From Trichomonas tenax (lineage: Eukaryota > Parabasalia > Trichomonadida > Trichomonadidae), in NCBI GenBank assembly GCA_023091735.1, contig JALKBU010000577.1:1-32324 (forward strand): a stretch of DNA of 32,324 bases, given 5' to 3'. Below the pieces are notes generated by a model, which was not told the DNA's origin, ran no database searches, and saw only the letters and a program-made list of their open reading frames with translations. A program made the position numbers and the translations under genes. Shown piece by piece: positions 9,132 through 17,404 of this stretch (its first letter is position 1; every line of letters starts with the position of its first letter).

Positions 9132-9844
9132 TATTGTTACTAAAATTTTGTCTTTATATTATGAAATTCCTCATAATAGTTATTGATTCAGCACAAGAAC
9201 TTTGACTATAAATGATGTTGTGATGAATTCTTTTTATTGATTATTCATCCCGTATTTCATTTGAGAGAAATCCATTTCATTAATAAAGAACTTGAAGAAT
9301 CTATGTTTGTTCATTTAGATTCACGTATAATGGATGCTTCAATAAGTGTTAGCAAGCATGTCTAAATAATCAATTAACTGCAAGATGTCATTAAAGTTAT
9401 CAAATAAGTTTTAGTACAAACTGGGTAATTTTATGTCGAAAAAATTAATCATTATCTTGATCTCTACCAACCAATTCTTACATGTGAATGTTATTATAAC
9501 TAAAGGGAAGATATTTCAATATGTCTAACATGTCTTACACCAAGTAATTAAATGAAATTTGGAAGTTAAACTATAGAAATATTTGAGTAATTTGAACTTA
9601 ATGTATATTAATACTGATGCAATATTTTGCATTCACACTGATATGCATAATATAAGCATGTACTATACTTTCTATTATATGTATACTTCAAGCAGATTTA
9701 ACTGTTGTATAATCTGAAATTGATGAATTTTTTGATCCGATGAAAAAATTTTTTAAGTGTTCAAAAATGAAATATTTGAAATTCATTTGCTCTTAGATAT
9801 AAAATCTTTCGATAAGAAAAAAAAACTTAAATAAAATCAGATTT
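9132..9844. other. AT-rich intergenic region
   Basis: About 710 bp without a plausible gene. It contains frequent TATA- and TAAA-like strings expected of trichomonad spacers. A TCATT element with start A9785 lies 60 nt before the next ATG, which is far for this lineage. Confidence 0.4.
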
Positions 9845-10786
9845 ATGGATGAAATCCCTGATGATGTTCTCAACACCATCAGAAAAAGATCCACAAAATC
9901 TCAAAGCTCGAGATTTCCATTCAAACTGAAGGTTTTATTGGATTGGGCTGGAAAAGATGAGAAAAAAGGCCAAATTTGTGGATGCGGATGGATTGATTCC
10001 AATATTTTCTTCCTAGATAAAGCAAAAATAGCAGAAGTCTTCGACATAAAGCCTAATACGTTGAATTCTAATCTCAAAGATTTAGGGTTTTTCCAAGCGA
10101 TGCCAAGAAAAGACAAATTCACGTATTACACGCATCCAAACATTCGTGTTGACTCTAAACCTGAAGAATTGGAGTCAATTAAGTATAATGACAAACCTAT
10201 AATAACGAATTTACCAGATCTCAATTTTTTCGGTGTCAATGTTGCACTTTTAGACGATATGATTCTTTACGGGCTGACAGATAAAGAGATTACTGCATTT
10301 AAACGAAACGTTATCATCAATTGGGAGAAAATTATAAAACCCCATCATTTGTTTGCCATTTCTTATGAGGAGTTCACAGAATTATTCGAAGAGCAAGCCG
10401 GTGTCTGTAACGACCCCTACGCGCTTCAAGAAGCTTTAACATCGAAAAATCCTGGTGTTATTGATATAAACGATTTTGCGATATTTATGGCGAGATTTGG
10501 ACCATTTGATAACATCATTTTCAAATTAGGTAAATTCCAGCAGATTATTCCCGATATTAGAATAGTTATGACTCAAATTGGAACAATTTCGTCATTTTTC
10601 GGGAACACTTACCACAATTGTTTCTCATTCAAGTTCAACTGTGGTGAATATCATTGTTATAACCTTCCACACGTTGGATCTTCTTCGAATTATGTTCAGA
10701 ATGAAGAATCCGAGAGATTTCAATCATGGCAAGTAGCACTCCAAAACACATCACTTCTACAGTCCCAGATGGGCTTTATGTTTTAA
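9845..10786 (+). CDS. IBP39-like initiator-binding protein (IBD + IBP39 C-domain)
   Basis: A 313-residue protein that looks like the parabasalid initiator-binding family, whose founder IBP39 binds the Inr core promoter in T. vaginalis and contacts the RNA polymerase II CTD. Residues of about 23-100 resemble the winged-helix initiator-binding domain: RFPFKLKVLLDWAG, then GCGWIDSNIFFLDKAKIAEV, then the hallmark IKPNTLNSNLKDLGF (68-82), which includes the recognition-helix region. The part from about 125 to 235 (LNFFGVNVALLDDMILYGL; INDFAIFMARFGPFDNIIFKL) fits the helical C-domain. The tail is short. The start follows TCAGATTT; this is not a canonical Inr because +2 is G. It lies about 95 bp upstream of a BET gene on the same strand. 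The family is expanded in trichomonads, so this may be a paralogue with another DNA preference rather than IBP39 itself. Confidence 0.85.
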   Translation: MDEIPDDVLNTIRKRSTKSQSSRFPFKLKVLLDWAGKDEKKGQICGCGWIDSNIFFLDKAKIAEVFDIKPNTLNSNLKDLGFFQAMPRKDKFTYYTHPNIRVDSKPEELESIKYNDKPIITNLPDLNFFGVNVALLDDMILYGLTDKEITAFKRNVIINWEKIIKPHHLFAISYEEFTELFEEQAGVCNDPYALQEALTSKNPGVIDINDFAIFMARFGPFDNIIFKLGKFQQIIPDIRIVMTQIGTISSFFGNTYHNCFSFKFNCGEYHCYNLPHVGSSSNYVQNEESERFQSWQVALQNTSLLQSQMGFMF

Positions 10787-10880
10787 TAAAGATATTATTT
10801 GTTTGAAAATTTACATGACAGAAATTTGTTTTACATAACAAAACAATTTTTACTTGTCAGATAATTATGCCATATTTTTA

Positions 10881-11585
10881 ATGGATATTGATGAATATAA
10901 TCGATGCATTGATATAATGTCAAAAATTATGTCAAGGCCGATTTCAAATATATTTCTTGGCACTCCTGAATACAAGTACAACTCTGAAGTTGGAAAAAGT
11001 CTAAATTTATCTTCGATTATGGCAAAATTGCAATCTGGACGATATGAATCAGACAAACAATTAGCTGGTGATATAAGGCAACTATTTACAATAACAAATG
11101 CTTCATCATTTAATCAAGAAATTTATAAATCTGCAGCTGAACAACTTCTAACCGAATTCATGGATCTTTTTAACAGAAGACCAGTATCTCAAGATAATTG
11201 TGGCATGAAATTATCATTGCTCGCATCCGAATTTGTAACATATCTCAAAGAAAACACACCGAAGGCTTTTACATATGAAAAAAGAGAAGGAAAGCCATTT
11301 GCTGCTATACTTGATACTGATGTTTCAAATATCACAGATAAACAATTATTGCGCGAAATAAAGTTTCTCAAATCTCCTGATTTAATTGTTAGAGTTGCTT
11401 CTCTCATATATAAAATGCGCCCTGATGCAGTTGTATTGGATTCAAATATTTCAATCAAAATCGATTTGTTAAACCCGGAACAGAAGAGTGAAATCAAGAT
11501 ATTTGTGCATTCATTACTTACAGATGTTGCTATGGGCAAATATGATCCATACAAACAACCAATAGGAAGTTTAAATTCAGTTTAA
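10881..11585 (+). CDS. Small BET protein: bromodomain + NET domain
   Basis: A 234-residue protein. Residues of about 10-98 follow the bromodomain pattern: PISNIFLGTP, LNLSSIMAKLQSGRYESDKQLAGDIRQLF, then NASSFN with Asn78 at the acetyl-lysine-binding position, then IYKSAAEQLLTEFMDLF. The ZA loop is shorter and more divergent than in animal BETs, without a clear WPF shelf. Residues of about 150-214 fit the NET/extraterminal domain (TDKQLLREIKFL, VASLIYKMRP, ISIKIDLLNPEQKSEIKIFV), which docks transcription and chromatin factors. One bromodomain plus NET resembles plant GTE and other protist BETs. The first in-frame ATG is at 10881; a TTG at 10854 in the same frame is not a likely start. TCAGATAA lies about 22 nt upstream, the same non-canonical string seen before the IBP39-like gene. 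Confidence 0.78.
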   Translation: MDIDEYNRCIDIMSKIMSRPISNIFLGTPEYKYNSEVGKSLNLSSIMAKLQSGRYESDKQLAGDIRQLFTITNASSFNQEIYKSAAEQLLTEFMDLFNRRPVSQDNCGMKLSLLASEFVTYLKENTPKAFTYEKREGKPFAAILDTDVSNITDKQLLREIKFLKSPDLIVRVASLIYKMRPDAVVLDSNISIKIDLLNPEQKSEIKIFVHSLLTDVAMGKYDPYKQPIGSLNSV

Positions 11586-11784
11586 TATTCTATCATTTTC
11601 TTGTTGTTATTAAATATATTTGTTTGTATGTTATATGCGATGAATTTAATATTAAATGCATTTCTCAAGCAATTCTTACTACTCAAAAATATATAAAATT
11701 AATAATACCATTAATATATAACATTTTACTACCAATGGTGTATACATACAAACAGGATAAGTGAAAAGAGAACAATTTGAAATA

Positions 11785-12156
11785 TTATAATATTTGATGA
11801 TAAATTGCGATGAAAAGATTTGAGAAATATGATATAGATTCGCCCATGTATGAGAATGCCTTTGCTAGAAGAGAAGTGTTTGTTGTAGTTCGAGCAAGAT
11901 TTTGGAAACTTACACGAGCAACAGAAGCATGATATTGACATTTCGAAGATATCTTATATACGTTTCCTAGATTTTCATATATCTGTTGTGTTGATTCATT
12001 CATATCGGATAACTGATGATCAATTTTTGAACAATTCTTCTCCATATTTTCGAACGTTGATATAATTTCTGTCATCGCATTTGCCTTAACTGGATTTTGC
12101 TCAATTTTCGTTTTCATCTTTTCGAAAAAGTTCGACATCTGATCAGAAGTTTTCAT
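11785..12156 (-). CDS. Small helical hypothetical protein
   Basis: A 123-residue protein starting MKTSDQMSNFFEKM. An Inr (TCATT, start 12166) sits 10 nt before this ATG, so I prefer it to an in-frame ATG at 12279, which would lie upstream of the transcript. The central part (TEIISTFENMEKN, CSKIDHQLSDMNESTQQIYENLG) is predicted helical with coiled-coil-like spacing. A more hydrophobic C-terminus (SYMGESISYFSNLFIAIYHQIL) ends the chain. No family is recognised. Small subunits of vesicle-trafficking complexes have similar make-up, but I cannot support any assignment. It is convergent with the BET gene, with about 200 bp between the stop codons. Confidence 0.6.
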   Translation of the reverse strand: MKTSDQMSNFFEKMKTKIEQNPVKANAMTEIISTFENMEKNCSKIDHQLSDMNESTQQIYENLGNVYKISSKCQYHASVARVSFQNLARTTTNTSLLAKAFSYMGESISYFSNLFIAIYHQIL

Positions 12157-12163
12157 TAATAAA

Positions 12164-12168
12164 AATGA
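12164..12168 (-). promoter_or_regulatory. Initiator (Inr) of the small helical protein gene
   Basis: Minus-strand TCATT in ATATCATTTTTATTAATG, with predicted start 12166 and a 10-nt leader. It decides the start codon of the 123-residue protein. Confidence 0.6.
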
Positions 12169-12697
12169 TATTAATGTCCCATTTAATCGCCTCTGTTTAG
12201 AACATGTGAGATTCGTTTTATCGATTTTTACTCTTTTCAGCAAAATTTGATGATTATTTTTTGATCGGCGTTTCATCACCTTACCATGGTATCATCGAGG
12301 CATAATTTGAGACCTTCTAAGCTGAAATACACGATAAGGTCTGAGATGATTATTATTATTATTCGTGGAAGATTTCGATCTTCGATGTGGCTTTGTCTAT
12401 GGTAAATAAATATGCACATGCAGGACAATAATATACAGCTTTACTAACAAGACGTAATCGATTGATAATATGTGATTGCGATCGATTACGGGATGAAGCT
12501 TTATACAGCTTCTGACTAACACATCTATATGAAGGTTAATGAAATAACATGCGGATTAAGTGTTCGATTGTTTGTTTCCGCTGAAAATGTATCCAATAAT
12601 TCTGCATCAACCAAAATCACTATTATATCCGCAACCTAATGGGTATCGTAATGGCTATCGCACAGTTAAACCATGCGAATTATTGTGATTTAAGATT
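12169..12697. other. Intergenic region with small repeats and a 33-codon frame
   Basis: Contains a short imperfect direct repeat (ATACAGCTT followed by ACTAACA, near 12432 and 12502) and an inverted GTAATCGAT/ATCGATTAC pair between the copies (near 12454 and 12481). A plus-strand ATG frame of 33 codons (12587-12688) reads MYPIILHQPKSLLYPQPNGY and then RNGYRTVKPCELL. It looks less random than its surroundings, but has no Inr and no recognised family. Confidence 0.35.
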
Positions 12698-13294
12698 TCA
12701 TTTTCTATTAAGCTCATTTAAATCCGCTGGAGCAAGATCAGGCGGATCTATCTCAGGCATAGGTTCGCTTTCAATTATAGGATCTTCTCCCCAAAAAACT
12801 GGTAAAGGGGTCTTTGAAATTGAGACTATTTTTGGAATATTAGTGACAACCTGTTCAGAAGCCGGTGGCACTTCGTGCATATCTCTGTATGATTGGCACA
12901 TTCTCCTGAAAATCCTCGGTTTGCGCTCAACTTTGAGCATTTGGATGTCTTTAAGCCGTGCGTTCTCGCAAGCATATGATGGATCCGAATACTGAGTGAA
13001 CTGTTCTTTGATCGATTCCGTGTCTTGGCAAAAAACTGTAACTTTATGGCTGTTAAAGCTTTTCGAACTGTTTGGAACAACAATGATAACGTCGTTGTCT
13101 GATATAGAATACATTTTAAGAGGCAGCATGTCTGATATTAAGATGCCATTTAGAAAAAAGCACACGTCATTCTCCTGAATCAAATCCTTTAAGTCTGCAA
13201 TTCGTGTAACGGAGGATTCATTCGCCCGTATTATCCATTTGCCCGGATAGTAGATATATAAATAACGCTTCCCATCATCGAAACTGTCCATCAT
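12698..13294 (-). CDS. Hypothetical protein with ubiquitin-like N-terminal domain
   Basis: A 198-residue protein starting at the ATG at 13294 (a second ATG follows directly at 13291). Residues of about 7-72 have the look of a ubiquitin-fold: a first strand RYLYIYYPG, a second strand, a helix region (RIADLKDLIQEND), then CFFLNGILISDMLPLKMYSI and a last strand DNDVIIVVP, which parallels the ubiquitin pattern ending in a short hydrophobic strand. There is no C-terminal GG, so it is not a conjugated modifier. The rest is unrecognised: a basic segment (LKVERKPRIFRRMCQSYRD) and an acidic, Pro-rich tail (EPMPEIDPPDLAPADLNEL). Further in-frame codons upstream lack ATG support at a sensible promoter distance, and no canonical Inr is seen. 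Function unknown. Confidence 0.6.
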   Translation of the reverse strand: MMDSFDDGKRYLYIYYPGKWIIRANESSVTRIADLKDLIQENDVCFFLNGILISDMLPLKMYSISDNDVIIVVPNSSKSFNSHKVTVFCQDTESIKEQFTQYSDPSYACENARLKDIQMLKVERKPRIFRRMCQSYRDMHEVPPASEQVVTNIPKIVSISKTPLPVFWGEDPIIESEPMPEIDPPDLAPADLNELNRK

Positions 13295-14290
13295 CTTAAG
13301 ACTATAAACCTTTAAAAAATAATTTGTTGAGGAAAATTTGTAAAAATCTAGAAGATAAATCACGAATTTTTGTATTAGCCTCTGAAAAATTGAGAGCCTT
13401 TAAATTTATAATTATCAAGATATTCGATAAATATCAATGTTGAAGATGTGTTTATTCAAAATATTTAATTCTTGAAATGTCAAATTTGAGTGCATTTGGA
13501 TAAAATTATAGCACAAATTGAGTCACTATAGTGTTTATTAGACGATAGAAGCAAGGATAAGGAGTGATATTTCAATTCTCCATTCGATTTACAGTAAGAG
13601 GCTAGAAAATCATCTGTTTTGATGGTACTTTTGGGTGATGAAATTATTTCTTTCGTTGAAAAACGAGAAGAGAAACGGGAGAGTTCTTTGCTGTAGGACA
13701 GAAAGCAGAGTGTGCAATTGTGGAAGGGACGAGGATGGTTAGAACATCTTCAAGGACAAACTTTCTCTACCTCCATATATATTTTATGTATCGTCTTGTA
13801 AAGTATTCAATTTATGCTAATTTTTTCAGGGACTCAAGAATTCAAAATTATTGACGAAATTAAAGGGTGTTAAATTTATGTAATTTTTCCGTTTTGAAAT
13901 TTCAAACTGAGTAACGTGACTGATTGAATTTTTTCTTGGGTATTATGAGTCTGTATACTGTTGTGAGTAGAAATATCAAATAATGAATATATTTTTAAAT
14001 AATTGTATGAGCCCACAGAATTATTTCAGAACATAAAAAACTTTTAAAAGGGATTTTGGGATTTTGTGCATGTTTCCAGACTCCTTATATGATGTAGAAT
14101 CATATGAAACATCGTTTTTTAAAAAAAAATTATTTTTTCGAATATTTTAAACTAGAAAGCTATCGACAATGAATCAATATATGCTATATTATAAAAAACA
14201 TGTTTATTCAAAATGGAATATCATCAACATGAAAACACAATTTTTGATTAACTACAATGCCTGGATAAGGGCTGATCATCCATCCTGCAT
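13295..14290. other. Gene-free region, mostly AT-rich
   Basis: About 1 kb without a complete gene. A less AT-rich island at about 13620-13790 shows plus-strand segments that look like old coding sequence in two frames (DEIISFVEKREEKRESS; EFFAVGQKAECAIVEGTRM), interrupted by a stop and a frame change. No family is recognised. Confidence 0.35.
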
Positions 14291-15198
14291 TCAAGTTTCG
14301 TTCCAAACTTGAATTGCTTCATTGATCGAAATATTTGGATAAATTGTGTAATTGATTTGATTGAAAAAATGTAAGATACGCTTATGTGCTGCAAGAGTTG
14401 CCATGAATTGCGGAGTAGTTAATTCTTTACACAAAATTATCGAATTTATATTTCTCGCATTTTGATTATAATTTTGTTGATTTTCTTCAGTTATAAGTTC
14501 TTTCATGGCTATCCTTTCTTGGGAGAAGGGGAAAAACCGAGTTTTTGAAGGCTTGGTTACATTTAGTGGGAGTGATCGAAAACCAAGCGTCCAAAAATGC
14601 TCTTATCCGAATATATCGTATCTGACGCATCATAGCGACTCGGCTAAGCGTATATTTTGTTCTGTTAAACGTTAAAAACTTCTGATACAATGCTTTGATC
14701 TTTGATACTAAACCCACATCAACGGGTTGTAGCACGTGGGAGCAATGCGCTGGTAGCACAATTAAATGGATACCAAATAGCTGTAAAAAGCGGATGCCAA
14801 AAGGCGCAAGCCTGGAAGAATGACCACGTCTTTAAACAATTATGATTCAATGCTCGGACGTGAATCATGGTCTTGATGCGGGCTTCCATGGCGGGTGAAA
14901 TAAAGGGAACACTTCCACCCGCTTGACCAGGAAGCCAATTGTAGCCTTCAGCTGTTCGTTTCAAACATGTAGTCAAAGCCTCCTCTGAGGCTAGTTGTAA
15001 ATAGGTTCTCAGGGCCGCGTAAGTTGCACAGTTGTATCGTGCAGTCGCAATGTATCTTTGTATCGGAGAAAACATGCTCAACTCTTCCAAATAGAAGTTT
15101 GGAAACTTAGTGAACCTGGGAAACTTCGCAAAAGCTTCCAATTGGTCACTACTGCGTTGAGAATGATCAGAGAAGAATGTAGCAGCCAAAATGTTGGG
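14291..15198 (-). pseudogene. Decayed pogo/Tigger-type (DDE_1) transposase
   Basis: Three minus-strand segments form a broken transposase. The 5' segment (15198-14719) has no usable ATG; it carries a helix-turn-helix-like part ending GGSVPFISPAMEARI followed by KTMIHVRALNHN, typical of the Tc5/CENP-B-like DNA-binding region. Near 14760-14820 the frame shifts to one reading APFGIRFLQLFGIHLIV and then LPAHCSHVLQPVDVGL (14759-14487), the well-known C-terminal DDE_1 signature. A further frame change near 14515 leads to MKELITEENQQNYNQNARN and then ILCKELTTPQFMATLAAHKR (ends 14291). Most of the DDE catalytic core between the HTH and the PAHCSHVLQP block is absent, so this is an internally deleted, inactive copy. 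No terminal inverted repeats bounding it could be assigned with confidence. Confidence 0.72.
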
Positions 15199-15422
15199 CT
15201 AAACCGCTATGTCAACATCTGAAAAAGCAATTGTTCTAAAAAATCAAGTCCAAAAAAACAAATCAAATTTCGAAAATAATAGATTTTATAGGATCTGAAG
15301 CATATGTGATAGTTAAAAATAACAGAATGTAATGTATTATACATTCTAAATAGTTTAATGTATAAAATACCGCGGAATCTTAACAAAAGAAAAAGATATT
15401 ATTATATAATTAACAGGCAGAC

Positions 15423-15479
15423 CTGAGAGTGACAAAGCATGATGCACAATGCTAGTGGATCATGCTGTGTCACTCTCAG
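15423..15479. repeat. 57-nt near-perfect palindrome (25-bp arms, 7-nt loop)
   Basis: Arms 15423-15447 and 15455-15479 pair at 23 of 25 positions; the outer 12 bases, CTGAGAGTGACA / TGTCACTCTCAG, are perfect. The loop is AATGCTA. It sits about 220 bp upstream of the transposase relic. It could be a solo transposon end pair, a palindromic MITE or a structured RNA; the sequence does not decide. Confidence 0.75.
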
Positions 15480-15698
15480 AACATTTCGATAATTTCGAAA
15501 AATCTTCAACAATAAAATTTACTTTTTGTGACTTAATTTCCTCAAAATGCTACCATATTGATATCACAAATATCTAATACAGTGATATATTATCTCAAAA
15601 TGATGTTTTAGAATTCAGACAGACTTATTGAAATTTTGGAATGACACTCACCTCTAAGCAGAGTTATAGAGATTCGCCATGAAAAATTCTATCACCAT

Positions 15699-15960
15699 TC
15701 AAAATTCAGAGGGCACTACTCTAGAATTTGCGGCGCTCGGATTGATCTGTACCCATCGAAAATCGATCACCCCTCCAAGATATCGCGTGTAGTTGGTTTT
15801 TGCACAAATAAATTAACAGCGCGAGTGTTTTCGGTTATTGTAAATACAATGCAGATAGGTTAATCAGTATCGAAGCCCAAAGGGCCGCAAATATTCGCCT
15901 GTCTGTCCGGGGATATCTACTCTTGTGTTTGTGCCATATAAACACAAAATATTAAATTTA
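15699..15960 (-). pseudogene. GC-richer coding relic, probably of a repeat element
   Basis: This block stands out from the AT-rich surroundings. On the minus strand one frame (about 15815 to stop 15699) contains YTRYLGGVIDFRWVQINPS and ends RVVPSEF. Another upstream frame (about 15940-15869) contains RVDIPGQTGEYLRPFGLRY before a stop. Both lack start codons and they are in different frames. I do not recognise the family with certainty; a fragment of a multicopy element is the best guess, given the neighbouring transposase relic. Confidence 0.35.
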
Positions 15961-15998
15961 GACGGGATTGCAAAACGTTTAGAAATTAGAAGAAACAT

Positions 15999-16299
15999 CT
16001 AAATTTTATCACAACAGGAGTTATTCCCTGCATCCACCATCGGAGATTTGTGAGGAAATAATACTCGAAAATTAAAATCGAAGTTCTGTCTATAAACTAT
16101 GGCCATTCGATCACACTGGACATGCCACCTGCTTTTGACTTGTTGATGGCATTTTATTTTGAAGGGAACTTTGAAATTTAAATAATATTGGCAGAACAGA
16201 TGTTTCTCTTCAAAATATGATGAGTTTGAGTAATGAAATTTCAAACCAAGAAACTGTGAATCGAATATTCTTCGATCGATCATCAAATAAAAATTTCAT
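15999..16299 (-). pseudogene. Possible broken small gene with its own Inr
   Basis: An Inr-like TCATT (start 16312) lies 13 nt before an ATG at 16299, which opens a 29-codon frame (MKFLFDDRSKNIRFTVSWFE...) ending in TGA. The overlapping alternative frame continues to 15999 with a less random sequence (KVPFKIKCHQQVKSRWHVQC, then MAIVYRQNFDFNF). A single frame change would link promoter and body, so a damaged gene is plausible. Alternatively the 95-codon frame from 16286 could be used as it stands. The protein is not recognised. Confidence 0.3.
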
Positions 16300-16309
16300 T
16301 TTGTAGTTG

Positions 16310-16864
16310 AATGATTTTCTTAATATGGCATTAATTCTTTCTTGAATTGGAAATGATTCCGATATTGTTGGGAAGTTTCTTTTCGGATAAGTATCAAAAT
16401 AAATTCGAAATTTTCGAATTTATTGCAATTTGTAGAAGTGATTTAAGTATTTGATTGAATTTGATTATTTTTCATTAGTGCAAAGATTGTGTTATTGTTA
16501 GTAGTTACTGAGGTTTCGAAGATGAGAAAAAAATTGGCACTTTTCTTCTTTGTGAGATTTTTATTTGGCTTTTCCTTTAAAATATAAAATCTATATTATG
16601 TATAGACTCTAAATATCCAAGAAAACTTGATGCTAAAAAATTATCAAATGGAATTTTTCCAAAGCCAAATTGAAGTAACTGCTACATAGTACTATAGGAG
16701 CAATGAATAAATCTTAGATCAAAATTAAACAAATCGAAGAAATGAAAATATCAAAAATATAAATGAAATAATTTAGTACGACTTATATTGCAAAAAGTGT
16801 TTGCCATCAGAAGTTAATACTAAACATGCAATAAAACTGCTATTAAAAAATAGAGTCTATCGAT
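16310..16864. other. AT-rich intergenic region upstream of RPS13
   Basis: About 550 bp with no open frame of note, no RNA gene and no clear repeat. Confidence 0.4.
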
Positions 16865-16872
16865 AACGGTTT
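16865..16872 (+). promoter_or_regulatory. M3 (Myb-recognition-like) core promoter element of RPS13
   Basis: AACGGTTT fits every position of the published T. vaginalis M3 motif, which is bound by a Myb-domain protein. It lies 15 nt before the predicted start in the downstream CCTTT element. Confidence 0.6.
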
Positions 16873-16878
16873 GGCCGT

Positions 16879-16883
16879 CCTTT
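16879..16883 (+). promoter_or_regulatory. M5 (CCTTT) start-site element of RPS13
   Basis: CCTTT with no Inr nearby. In T. vaginalis M5 replaces the Inr and initiation occurs at its second C, here 16880, giving an 8-nt leader before the ATG at 16888. Confidence 0.6.
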
Positions 16884-16887
16884 CGAA

Positions 16888-17343
16888 ATGGGTCGTCTTC
16901 ACTCCCAAGGCAAAGGTATCAGCTCCTCCACATGCCCATACCGCCGCTCCGCACCACACTGGCTCCAGTACACAGCCGAGCAGACAGTCCAGATGATCTG
17001 CGACTACGCTAAGAAGGGTGTTCGCCCATCTCAGATCGGCGCTCTCCTTCGTGACCGCAATGGCATCGGCATGGTCCGCGCTGTCACAGGCGTCAAGGTC
17101 CTTCGCATCCTTAAGGCTAATGGCCTCGCTCCATCCCTCCCAGAAGAACTTTACTATCTTATCAAGAGGGCTACAAACGTTCGCAAGCACCTCGAACACG
17201 CTAAGCACGATGTCGATGGCAAGTACCGCCTTATTCTCATCGAGTCCAGAATCCACCGCCTTACTCGCTATTACAAGGCCCGCCGTGTTCTTGCACCAAA
17301 CTGGAAGTACAACGCTCAGACTGCTTCTGCTCTCGTTGCTTAA
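16888..17343 (+). CDS. RPS13: 40S ribosomal protein S13 (uS15)
   Basis: A 151-residue protein, exactly the length of the human and yeast-type S13. It begins [14 protein letters not shown] and keeps the family's landmarks throughout: [69 protein letters not shown] and the C-terminal [17 protein letters not shown]. It is a small-subunit protein that binds the central domain of 18S rRNA. No intron is present. Codons are strongly biased to C-ending forms, as in the ribosomal L3 gene in this window. The promoter is M3 plus M5 rather than Inr. Confidence 0.98.
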   Translation: MGRLHSQGKGISSSTCPYRRSAPHWLQYTAEQTVQMICDYAKKGVRPSQIGALLRDRNGIGMVRAVTGVKVLRILKANGLAPSLPEELYYLIKRATNVRKHLEHAKHDVDGKYRLILIESRIHRLTRYYKARRVLAPNWKYNAQTASALVA

Positions 17344-17404
17344 ACTTCCTATATGAAATACGAGTAAAGATAAATGAGCTAAAATTTATTGAAAAATTAA
17401 TTAA

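Noticed and set aside
12511..12522. CTAACACAT resembling the trichomonad 3' intron motif (ACTAACACACAG).
   Set aside because: It lacks the terminal CACAG and there is no matching 5' GTATGT or flanking coding sequence.
15423..15479. The palindrome as a bacterial-type terminator or a tRNA.
   Set aside because: The context is eukaryotic, there is no T-run logic, and no tRNA arms or T-loop consensus are present.
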